Origin: Actinomycetes bacterium
Lineage (GTDB): Bacteria > Actinomycetota > Acidimicrobiia > Acidimicrobiales > RAAP-2
DNA: 64,000 nucleotides
Direction of reading: 5' to 3'
Assembly: GCA_021793515.1 (NCBI GenBank)
Contig: JAJYSP010000001.1
Location: forward strand, 118,874-182,873
Every line of letters starts with the position of its first letter. Position 1 is the first letter of the stretch. Below are positions 41,618 through 49,156 of the stretch, one piece after another. A program made the position numbers and the translations under genes. Under the pieces are notes generated by a model, which was not told the origin of the DNA, made no database searches, and worked only from the letters and a program-made list of their open reading frames with translations.

Positions 41618-42961
41618 CTACTCCTGGTCGTGTCGTCGGAAGATGGTGAGGCGCTTCTCGCCCACCTTGGCGCGCAGCTCGGGGTTCGAAACCCCGAGCC
41701 CCTCGCGGGTGGCGGCACAGAGGATGCCGACCTTGCCCTCGTGGCGGTTGTGGTGCATCTCGTAGGTCGCCTCGCCCGCTCGCTCGAGGGGGAAGACCGC
41801 CGAGAGCGGCGGCACGACGTGGCCGTCCACAATCGTCTGGTTCGCGGCCCAGGCCTCGCGGTAGTTGGCGAAGTGCGAGCCCTTGATGGTCTTGAGCCGC
41901 ATCCACAGGTGCCGGTTGTCGTACTCAACCATGTACCCCGTCGTGGCCGCGCAGGTCACGATCGTCCCGCCACGTTTGGCGACGAAGACGCTCGCGCCCA
42001 TGGTGGAGCGACCCGGATGCTCGAAGACGATGTCGGGGTCCTCGCCCACGAGCGCACGAATGTCCTTGCCGAGGCGGCGCCACTCGGACTCGTCCTGGGT
42101 GTGTTCGTCCTTCCAGAACCGGTAGTCCTTCTCGGCGCGGTTGATCACGTACTGACAGCCCAACTCGCGCAGGGTCGCCGCCTTGGCCGCACTCGAGACC
42201 ACCCCGATCGGTGTGGCGCCGGAGTTGAGCACGTGCTGGACCGCGAAGGACCCAATCCCGCCCGACGCACCCCAGATCAGTACCTTGTCGCCCTGGGTAA
42301 CCGGGGCACCGTTGCGTGAGACCAGCATGCGGTACGCGGTGGAGTTGGTGAGCGCGTTCACCGCGGCCTCCTCCCACGTGAGGTGCGTGGGCTTGGGCAT
42401 GAGCTGGTTGGCCTTGACGATGGACAGGTCGGCGAGTCCGCCGAAGTTCGTCTCGAAGCCCCAGATGCGCTGGTGCGCGCCGAGCATCGAATCGTCGTGG
42501 CTTGAGGGGTCCTGGTCGTCGACGTAGTTGCAGTGCACCGTCACCTCGTCGCCGACCTTCCAGTTGCGAACGGCTGAACCCACCCGCACGATGACGCCCG
42601 ACGCGTCCGAGCCGATCACGTGGTAGTCGAGGGCGTGACGGGCGCCCCAGTAGGACTCCTTGCCGAGTCGGTCGAGGAAGCCGAAGGTCGACAGGGGCTC
42701 GAAGATGCTCGTCCAGACCGTGTTGAAGTTGATCGACGAGGCCATCACGACGATGACCACCTCGTCGGGCGCGTACTCGGGCAGTGGGACCTCATCCACG
42801 TGCAGGCTGGCGCGCGGATCCTTGTCACGCGAGGCCATGCCGTCGAACATCTCTTGCTCATCACGCCGCACGAAGACGGCCCGTGTCACTGCGGGTAGCG
42901 GCGTCCCAGCCAGCGCCGCTCGGTCGGCACCACCACGCACCGCGTCGAGAATCTCGCTCAT
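41618..42961 (-). CDS. ccr: Crotonyl-CoA carboxylase/reductase
   Basis: A 447-residue medium-chain dehydrogenase-type enoyl reductase that makes ethylmalonyl-CoA from crotonyl-CoA, CO2 and NADPH, the signature step of the EMC pathway. The NADPH loop is WGASGGIGSFAVQHVL, and the catalytic region includes HPGRSTMGASVFV and GYMVEYDNRHLWMRLK. The start at MSEILDAVRGG is supported by TATTGT exactly 6 bases upstream; the longer frame is not. Confidence 0.96.
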   Translation of the reverse strand: MSEILDAVRGGADRAALAGTPLPAVTRAVFVRRDEQEMFDGMASRDKDPRASLHVDEVPLPEYAPDEVVIVVMASSINFNTVWTSIFEPLSTFGFLDRLGKESYWGARHALDYHVIGSDASGVIVRVGSAVRNWKVGDEVTVHCNYVDDQDPSSHDDSMLGAHQRIWGFETNFGGLADLSIVKANQLMPKPTHLTWEEAAVNALTNSTAYRMLVSRNGAPVTQGDKVLIWGASGGIGSFAVQHVLNSGATPIGVVSSAAKAATLRELGCQYVINRAEKDYRFWKDEHTQDESEWRRLGKDIRALVGEDPDIVFEHPGRSTMGASVFVAKRGGTIVTCAATTGYMVEYDNRHLWMRLKTIKGSHFANYREAWAANQTIVDGHVVPPLSAVFPLERAGEATYEMHHNRHEGKVGILCAATREGLGVSNPELRAKVGEKRLTIFRRHDQE

Positions 42962-43091
42962 TGACCGACAATAGTTGGACCTCGGGCCACCGCGTCGCCA
43001 CCGTAGATCCACGCACGCGCCCGTGGAATTGACGAACCGCGGGCGTGGAATCCGGGTTTCGCCCGCCGACGTGGTGCTCGACCATGGAGGT

Positions 43092-43301
43092 ATGGGTTCG
43101 GTGATCGGTTTCGTGGTGGCGGCGGCCATCGTCGTCTCGACGCTCGTCATCGTGGCGATCTTCGTAGCGTTCGCGTTCGCCGTGCGCTCGACGATCGTCG
43201 CCAACCGCGCCGACCTCGAACTACGCCAGGACCTCGAGCGCGTCTTGGCCGACGTGCTCGGCCCCCGCGAGCCGGCCGAGGGTCCAAATACCCCACGCTG
43301 A
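43092..43301 (+). CDS. Hypothetical small membrane protein
   Basis: A 69-residue unrecognised protein: one long hydrophobic segment (IGFVVAAAIVVSTLVIVAIFVAFAFAV, quoted in part) from residue 5, then a charged helix (NRADLELRQDLERVLADVLG). GACCAT lies exactly 6 bases before the ATG. A GGAGGT directly abuts the ATG, too close to serve as a ribosome-binding site, which supports a leaderless reading. It lies 63 bases before the Rrf2 regulator. Confidence 0.5.
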   Translation: MGSVIGFVVAAAIVVSTLVIVAIFVAFAFAVRSTIVANRADLELRQDLERVLADVLGPREPAEGPNTPR

Positions 43302-43364
43302 AACCGTTCTCAGCCAGTTGTGTGGTCCCGCGCCACACGTGAGGTGCGCCGATAACCTTGCCCA

Positions 43365-44285
43365 ATGAAGTTGAAACTCTCCAAGCGGGGCGACTACGTG
43401 GTGCGATCGGCCCTGTGTCTCGCGAGCGGTTTCGACGCGCCAGCGCCAACGAAGTTGCGCCAGGTCTCGGTCGAGATGGGCGTGCCGCGCACGTTCGTCT
43501 CCCAGATCCTCGGTGACCTCGTCCAGGCCGGGATCGCCACCTCGTTCTTCGGCGCCAACGGCGGCTACCGCCTGACGCGTCCGCCGGCCGAGATCACGTT
43601 GCTCGAGATCGTCGAGGCCGGCGAGGGCCCCCTCGAGTCCGACACCTGCGTGCTCGGTGACGACCCCTGCCAGTGGGACTCGGTGTGCCCGATCCACGAG
43701 ACCTGGAGCGCTGCGACCGCGGCGATGCGCGCCGAGTTGGCCTCGACGACGCTCGCGACGTTGCTCGAGCGCGACCGCGCGATCACCGCGGGCGAGTACC
43801 ACGTCATCGGCCACCGCCACAACACGAATGACACCGTCGAGGTCAGTGACACGGTGCACGTCGAACGACCGGTCGCACGGATCACCGAACGGATGACCAG
43901 TGGCGGTGCGTGGTTGATCCCCCACCTCGACGCCGCGCGCGACGACGCCGAAGCGATCCTCGTGCGCGTCGGTCCCGGCGCGGCGGGTTGGCTCGCCAAG
44001 ACCGTTGCCGTGCGCCTCGGCGAGCCCGTGGAGACCAGCGAGGGCGTGGCGATCGCCATCCGATGGGAGGCGACGGGGCCTTCAGGACTCTTCCCACGCC
44101 TCGTCGGCACGCTCCAGGTCGCCGAACTCGACCCCGAACGCAGCGAACTGACCATCGTCGGGCGCTACCGGCCGCCGCTCGGGCGCGCCGGCCACGCCCT
44201 CGACGACGCCGTCATGGTGCGCCTGGCGCGTTCCACCGTGCGCTCATTCCTTCGCCGGCTCGCGCGCGCACTCGAAAGCGAGTGA
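43365..44285 (+). CDS. Rrf2-family Fe-S regulator with C-terminal extra domain
   Basis: A 306-residue protein; Rrf2 regulators are normally about 150. Residues 1-130 are Rrf2: winged helix (KLSKRGDYVVRSALCLA; GYRLTRPPAEITLLEIVEA) and three cluster ligands Cys95, Cys102, Cys108 (CX6CX5C), as in NsrR/IscR-type proteins that sense NO or iron-sulfur status. Residues ~150-306 (VARITERMTSGGAWLIPH; VAIAIRWEATGPSGLFPRL) look like an SRPBCC/polyketide-cyclase-type ligand pocket. TAACCT is 6 bases before the ATG. Convergent with the fused oxidoreductase gene. Confidence 0.82.
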   Translation: MKLKLSKRGDYVVRSALCLASGFDAPAPTKLRQVSVEMGVPRTFVSQILGDLVQAGIATSFFGANGGYRLTRPPAEITLLEIVEAGEGPLESDTCVLGDDPCQWDSVCPIHETWSAATAAMRAELASTTLATLLERDRAITAGEYHVIGHRHNTNDTVEVSDTVHVERPVARITERMTSGGAWLIPHLDAARDDAEAILVRVGPGAAGWLAKTVAVRLGEPVETSEGVAIAIRWEATGPSGLFPRLVGTLQVAELDPERSELTIVGRYRPPLGRAGHALDDAVMVRLARSTVRSFLRRLARALESE

Positions 44286-44303
44286 CGAACGAACTGACCT
44301 GAA

Positions 44304-44334
44304 GTCGGGGACCCGTGCGCGACGGGCCCCCGAC
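44304..44334. terminator. Bidirectional terminator hairpin
   Basis: GTCGGGG (44304-44310) pairs with CCCCGAC (44328-44334), continued by CCCGT/ACGGG across one mismatch. It lies in the 51-base gap between the convergent Rrf2 and oxidoreductase genes and can serve both. Confidence 0.7.
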
Positions 44335-44336
44335 CA

Positions 44337-46538
44337 TCAGGCGACGACTGCCGCCACCCTCGTGATGACCCGCGCCGCGATGCGGTTCGCGAAGGCCTCG
44401 GGCTTGGTTGGGTGTAGCCGGGCGCCGTCGCTGCGATCGTGAGGTCCAAAGACCTCAGAGGTCACGACCGTGCCGCCCGCACGGGCCACGAGCTTGCCCA
44501 ACTCGTCACTCGCACCACGCGGGTTGACCGCGAAGGTGCAGAACGTCGCCACGGGCTTGGCCCCGAGGTTCGGGGTTGCCGCCAGCCAGTCGCGCATGGC
44601 CTTGGCCGGGCGGACCTTGGCGACGACCAGCCCCTCGACCCACGTACCGAGCACGATCGCGTCGGCCGCGGCGAGGTCCTTCGCCCCCACCTGACCCACG
44701 GGCTTCACGCTGACGCGCGCTCCCGCGAGTCCGAGACCATCGGCGATCGCTTGGCTGAGCGCGGCGGTCGTACCACCCGCGGACGCGTAGGCGATGAGGA
44801 TGCGGGGCTGGTGGTCGGCGCGGAAGTCCTCCGAGCGGTCCGGCCGCGCCGGGTGCGCGTCGAGGATCGAGCGCGCCGCGCGCCGACCCTGGGCCATCGC
44901 CTCGACCACCGTCGCCGGTCCCGTGAGCGCGTCCCCGGCGACCCAGACCCGATCACGCTGGGGCAGCGTCGCCGCCCAGAGGCCGACCTCGCGGTCCAAG
45001 GCCAGTGAACCGACCGGACTGTGGTGGTTGTAGGCCGAGGCGGGGTTCTTCAAGATCCCCGACGCCGTCCAGCGACCGTGTGCGAGTCCGACGTGGCGCT
45101 TGGTGACCGGCAGTGAGGGCAGGACCTCGCGGAAGCTGGCGTCGAGCCGGTAGCCCATGGCCATCACCACAAGGTCCACGTCCAGGACGTCGGGGACGGA
45201 CTTCAGCACCGTCGGCTGCTTCGTGCGCTCGGGCTGGACCGTGTGGGCGAGCTGGGCCCGCTGCACGCGACCGTCGCCCTCGAGCGCGGTGAGCGTGCGC
45301 AGGAAGCGCACCTCGACGCCCTCGTGACGCGCCTCGGACAGCTCGTCGGGCCGCGCCAACGCGAAGCGCTCGTCGAGCCAGTCCACGCAGGTCGCCTCGA
45401 GACCGAGGCGACGCGCCATGCGCGCCACGTCCATCGCGGTGTTGCCCGCGCCGAGCACGAGGACGCGAGCCCCGCGCCCCTCGCTGACGCCGAGTTCGGC
45501 GCGCAGTGCCGCAGCGTCACCGCCGGGCATCATCGCGGCCTTGGCGGCCTTCAAAAACATCGTGGCGTCCACGACCCCCTCGAGGTCCGCACCGGGCACC
45601 GGCAAACGGATCGGTATGCCCGCCCCGTGGGCGACCACGACCGCGTCGTGCACCGTCAGCAGCTGATCGATCGAGTCGGCCGGAATGGGCGTGTTGAGTC
45701 GCAGGTCGACGCCCGCCTCGACCAACTGGTGCCACGGACGGGCCGCCACCTCGTCGGGCAGGGTGAAGTCGGGCATGCCCCAGACGGGCAGCCCGCCAGC
45801 GGTGTCGTCCTTCTCGTAGACGGTGACCGACGCGCCGGCCTCGATGAGGTCCCAGGCGGCGCCGATGCCCGCCGGCCCCGAACCGATGATGCCCACCGAG
45901 ATCGGGTCGTCGGACTTCGTGAGCGTGGGTGCGGGGACCGGGGCGTGATCGGCGATGAACCGCTCGAGCCGGCCGATTGCGACGGGAACCCCGCCGGCGA
46001 GGGACCACGTGCACGCGCCCTCGCACTGGGCCGCCTGGTTGCACACGCGGCTGCAGATGTCGGGGATCACAGTCGTGCGGCGCAGGATCGCGTGGGCCTT
46101 CTCAAGGTCGTGCTCGCGTATAGCGGCGACGAACTGGGGGATGTCGTTGTGTGCGGGGCAGCCGCGCATACAGGTGGGGTCGGGGCAGGCGAGGCAGCGG
46201 TTCGCCTCGGCAATCGCTTCCTCCCAGGTGTCATAACCCCGACGGGTCTCCTCGACGTTGCCGCGTAGCTCGACGGGCTGGTGGATCGGCGGGTCGTAGC
46301 GTTCCGACACGGCGAGCGGCCCTTCGACCGTGATCGCCGCGAAGGGGCACGTGCGCTCGCACTGGCGACAGCCCACGCACGCGGCGTCATTTGCGATTGC
46401 GGTCCAAGTGACTGGCTCCATCGAGAGTGCCCCGGCCGGACAGCGGATGACGCACTCCTGACAACCGGCGCAGCGGTCGACGAAGACGGTGACGTGGCGC
46501 TCGGCGCGCGTCTCGGTGGTGGAAATGGTGGCGGTCAT
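44337..46538 (-). CDS. Ferredoxin-GltD-like oxidoreductase-flavodoxin fusion
   Basis: A 733-residue multidomain redox protein. (1) Two [4Fe-4S] ferredoxin motifs (Cys23/26/29/33 and Cys54/57/60/64). (2) A glutamate-synthase small-subunit-like module: N-terminal cluster cysteines (115, 118, 123, 127; 162, 166, 172, 176), FAD site VGIIGSGPAGIGAAWDL (~214-230), NAD(P) site VLVLGAGNTAMDVARM, and VAGDALTGPATVVEAMAQGR. (3) A C-terminal flavodoxin-like domain (~580-725) beginning ILIAYASAGGTTAALSQAI. It should shuttle electrons between NAD(P)H, Fe-S centres and FMN. It lies 9 bases after the membrane polyferredoxin gene, presumably its partner. I know no name for this architecture. Confidence 0.85.
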   Translation of the reverse strand: MTATISTTETRAERHVTVFVDRCAGCQECVIRCPAGALSMEPVTWTAIANDAACVGCRQCERTCPFAAITVEGPLAVSERYDPPIHQPVELRGNVEETRRGYDTWEEAIAEANRCLACPDPTCMRGCPAHNDIPQFVAAIREHDLEKAHAILRRTTVIPDICSRVCNQAAQCEGACTWSLAGGVPVAIGRLERFIADHAPVPAPTLTKSDDPISVGIIGSGPAGIGAAWDLIEAGASVTVYEKDDTAGGLPVWGMPDFTLPDEVAARPWHQLVEAGVDLRLNTPIPADSIDQLLTVHDAVVVAHGAGIPIRLPVPGADLEGVVDATMFLKAAKAAMMPGGDAAALRAELGVSEGRGARVLVLGAGNTAMDVARMARRLGLEATCVDWLDERFALARPDELSEARHEGVEVRFLRTLTALEGDGRVQRAQLAHTVQPERTKQPTVLKSVPDVLDVDLVVMAMGYRLDASFREVLPSLPVTKRHVGLAHGRWTASGILKNPASAYNHHSPVGSLALDREVGLWAATLPQRDRVWVAGDALTGPATVVEAMAQGRRAARSILDAHPARPDRSEDFRADHQPRILIAYASAGGTTAALSQAIADGLGLAGARVSVKPVGQVGAKDLAAADAIVLGTWVEGLVVAKVRPAKAMRDWLAATPNLGAKPVATFCTFAVNPRGASDELGKLVARAGGTVVTSEVFGPHDRSDGARLHPTKPEAFANRIAARVITRVAAVVA

Positions 46539-46547
46539 CGTGTCTCC

Positions 46548-48131
46548 CTAGTCCGCGGCGTTCATGAGGATGTACAGCACGGCAGTCACGACGCCCAGGG
46601 CCAGTGCGAAGCTGGCCGCACTGATCTGGACGGCGCGCTTGTTGCCCCCGACGGGTGCGAGGTCGCGTCCCGCGATTCGCCAGCTCGTCCACATCGCGGC
46701 GAGCGTGCCGGCCGCCATCACGCCCACCTGCACGGCGATGATGCCGGCGTTGGACGAGATGAGCGAGGCGTTGTAGAGCGAGGACTGCGTCGAGCCGAAG
46801 CCGAACAGGTGCCCGATCGCGACCGGGACGCGCGGCACGTGCTGGAAGAACTTCGGCAGCTGGCGGGCGAAGTAGTCGGCGCCGACGACCGGGATGATGC
46901 CGTACATCAGCGGCAAGAAGTACGCCCGGAAGGTGCTGGTGCGATCGACGAAGGAGCGTCCACTTATCGCGGGCGTGTAGTCGGTGCGCGCGAAGCTCTG
47001 CTTGAACACCCACGCGAAGCCCGCCATCACAGCTGCGACCGCGACGATGATGCCGAGGTAGCTGATCGGGTCGGGGTAGTGCGGGAAGAAGGTGTGGTTG
47101 TTCAGCCAGGTGTCGAAGTTGGCGAAGACCGTCAGCGCGTTCAGCTGCTGGTAGACGACAAGACCGAAGAGCAGGGCGATCGACCAGGCGACGTCGGCGC
47201 GACGACGCGACGGCGCGACCACGGACGTGAGCGGCTTTTGGACGAAGAGCCCGATGTTGTCGCTCGGGCAGGCCTTGTAGCACTCGGTGCACAGCCCGCA
47301 GGCCGAGTTCGAGTCCGAGCTGCCCGGCCACGTGTACCACGGGCAGCCGTAGCCGTCGGCGTCGCCGCGCATGCAGTCCTTGGTCTCACAGGACTGGCAG
47401 ACCTCGCGGTCACGCGTGCGAAAGCCCGCGACCGAACCCATCGTGCCGACCGTGCCGATCAACGCCGTCAGGGGGCAGACGTAGCGACAGAAGGTGCGGC
47501 GCTCGAAGAGCAGGAAGAACAGCAGGGCGCTGCCGACGATGCCGAGCACCATGAAACTCGTTGAGGCCGGGTTGCCCGGTCCGGCGATGTTAAAGTACTC
47601 CTCGATCCACGTGAGCAGCAAGAAGGCACTCACCGAGATCAAGAACCCGTACTGGGCGACCTTCTCGGGCATCTTGAGCCCGAGTCCGATGCTGCTGTCC
47701 TTGCGCCGCCAGAACGTGTGACGCTGGACCCACTCGCCGAAGCCGCCGAAGGGGCACATCGCGCACCACGCGCGACCGACGACGACCATCATCACGAAGA
47801 CCAGCGCAAACCAGAGGTACCAGGTGATTGCCGTAGCGAAGTTGAGGCCCGGCACGACCGTGCCGAGCAGACCGATCCCGATGACGAGCCAGAAGATGAT
47901 CTGGTTGGGCAGGATCATGAGGAACTGGAACTTGCGGTCGTGGAGGATCTTGGCGACGAGTGGGTTGCGCGCCACGTCAAGACCAGGCGACGGGTCCGTC
48001 TCGTTGAAGCGCCCGCTCGGTGGATCCTCGGGGCGACGGGTTCGGATCGCCACCGCGATGGGGTCAATCAGGTGCGCACCGGTGGACACGTCGCGGTGCC
48101 CTTCCCTTGTCACGTCGGTCTGTAAGGCCAT
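46548..48131 (-). CDS. NosR/NapH-like membrane polyferredoxin
   Basis: A 527-residue membrane protein with about nine hydrophobic segments. It has two CxxxCP-type membrane motifs (Cys123/126 in GRAWCAMCPFGG; Cys215/219 in FCRYVCPL), and a cytoplasmic-type loop with two [4Fe-4S] sites (Cys245/248/253/263; Cys278/281/284/288). The C-terminal half adds further membrane helices. The family passes electrons between quinol and periplasmic or cytoplasmic acceptors. There is no FMN-binding NosR N-terminal domain and no reductase gene beside it, so the acceptor is unknown. GAGGGGGG precedes the ATG. Confidence 0.82.
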   Translation of the reverse strand: MALQTDVTREGHRDVSTGAHLIDPIAVAIRTRRPEDPPSGRFNETDPSPGLDVARNPLVAKILHDRKFQFLMILPNQIIFWLVIGIGLLGTVVPGLNFATAITWYLWFALVFVMMVVVGRAWCAMCPFGGFGEWVQRHTFWRRKDSSIGLGLKMPEKVAQYGFLISVSAFLLLTWIEEYFNIAGPGNPASTSFMVLGIVGSALLFFLLFERRTFCRYVCPLTALIGTVGTMGSVAGFRTRDREVCQSCETKDCMRGDADGYGCPWYTWPGSSDSNSACGLCTECYKACPSDNIGLFVQKPLTSVVAPSRRRADVAWSIALLFGLVVYQQLNALTVFANFDTWLNNHTFFPHYPDPISYLGIIVAVAAVMAGFAWVFKQSFARTDYTPAISGRSFVDRTSTFRAYFLPLMYGIIPVVGADYFARQLPKFFQHVPRVPVAIGHLFGFGSTQSSLYNASLISSNAGIIAVQVGVMAAGTLAAMWTSWRIAGRDLAPVGGNKRAVQISAASFALALGVVTAVLYILMNAAD

Positions 48132-48140
48132 GCGCCCCCC

Positions 48141-48197
48141 TCTACTAATCGAGTAGTGAACTACTTAAGTATTACCGTATTACTACTTATCTACTTA
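48141..48197. promoter_or_regulatory. AT-rich operator-like repeats upstream of the polyferredoxin operon
   Basis: Within an unusually AT-rich stretch are the perfect palindrome TACTTAAGTA (48162-48171), the inverted pair CTACT/AGTAG (48142-48156) and repeated CTACTTA words starting at 48161, 48183 and 48191, the first two 22 bases apart. The stretch starts 10 bases before the polyferredoxin ATG. It is a likely binding region for a dimeric regulator such as the nearby Rrf2 protein; that pairing is inference. Confidence 0.55.
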
Positions 48198-48356
48198 GGT
48201 ACTATCACTCAGGCGGGCCGTTGTCAAGTGCGCAACTTTACCTAGAGTGGTAAAATTCAATAGGGTCGCTATCCCTGATCAAACGGGTTCACCGTCGTGA
48301 GGGGTAGGACCCGGGGAATTGCTGGGGGTTGCGGGAGTACGGACGTGCCGCAAATC

Positions 48357-48380
48357 ACGGTGCGCACCACGGTGCGTACT
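48357..48380 (+). repeat. 12-bp tandem repeat upstream of the response-regulator gene
   Basis: ACGGTGCGCACC (48357-48368) is followed directly by ACGGTGCGTACT (48369-48380), two mismatches in twelve. It lies about 57 bases before the response-regulator start, a position suited to an activator or autoregulator site. Confidence 0.5.
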
Positions 48381-48436
48381 GTGGCACATTTGAGGAGTCC
48401 GATACCCGATCTCGGTGATCGTTGAGGAGGGGGACC

Positions 48437-49156
48437 ATGAGTGACGTGATCGATCCACCGGGGGCTGAGCGCTCCCCGGACGCCGGGGGTCCGACGTCGT
48501 CGAATCCGATCCGCGTCTTGATCGTCGACGACCACGCGCTCGTGCGTGAGGGGACCCGTCAACTCCTCGAGCAGGACTCCGCGATCGAGGTCATCGCCAC
48601 GGCGGGGTCGGGTGAGGAGGCCCTCGAGCAGCTCGCGGTGCTCTCGCCCGACGTGGCGCTCGTCGACGTCAACCTGCCGTCAATGAGCGGGCTCGAACTC
48701 TCGCGCACAATCCTCGCGACCAAACCGGCGGTGCGGATATTGATCCTCTCGGCCTACGACGAGTACGCCTACGTCGCCGAAGCCCTCGAGGTCGGAGTCG
48801 GCGGTTACCTCCTCAAGACCGCGAGCACCAAGGAACTCATCGACGCGGTGCGCGCCGTCTACGACGGCGTCTTCGTGCTCGACCGCCAGGTCTCCAAGCG
48901 ACTGGTCCGTCGACGCGAGGCCGTCGCGCCCACGGTGGGCACGCTGACGCCCCGCGAGACCGCCGTGCTCGAACTGCTCGCCCAGGGTCGCTCCAACAAG
49001 CAGATCGCCGCGGAGCTGGAGTTGGGTATCCGCACCGTCGAGGGGTACGTCTCGAACATCTTGGGCAAACTCGGCGTGACCTCTCGCACCGAAGCGGTCA
49101 CCCACGCCATCAGCCATCGACTCGTCACCGCACCGAACAATGACCTCCTCGACTAA
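48437..49156 (+). CDS. NarL/FixJ-type response regulator
   Basis: A 239-residue regulator: receiver domain from about residue 24 (IRVLIVDDHALVREGTRQLL) with phosphoacceptor Asp77 in ALVDVNLPSMSG, then a LuxR-type helix-turn-helix (LTPRETAVLELLAQGRSNKQ; GIRTVEGYVSNILGKLGV). The start MSDVIDPPG is preceded by GGAGGGGG. A Pro/Gly-rich N-terminal extension of ~23 residues precedes the receiver. It overlaps the kinase gene by 17 bases, so the two form a pair. Confidence 0.93.
   Translation: MSDVIDPPGAERSPDAGGPTSSNPIRVLIVDDHALVREGTRQLLEQDSAIEVIATAGSGEEALEQLAVLSPDVALVDVNLPSMSGLELSRTILATKPAVRILILSAYDEYAYVAEALEVGVGGYLLKTASTKELIDAVRAVYDGVFVLDRQVSKRLVRRREAVAPTVGTLTPRETAVLELLAQGRSNKQIAAELELGIRTVEGYVSNILGKLGVTSRTEAVTHAISHRLVTAPNNDLLD

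Larger units (their letters stand above)
48132..48436. other. 305-base divergent control region
   Basis: This gap separates the minus-strand redox operon from the plus-strand two-component pair. It contains the AT-rich repeats (48141-48197) on the left, an AT-rich TTTACC...GGTAAA-like stretch near 48237-48254, and the 12-bp tandem repeat at 48357-48380 on the right. No gene is supported in it. Confidence 0.6.

Noticed and set aside
46548..48131. Naming the membrane polyferredoxin nosR
   Set aside because: It lacks the N-terminal FMN-binding domain and has no nosZ or other nos gene nearby, so only a family-level call is justified.
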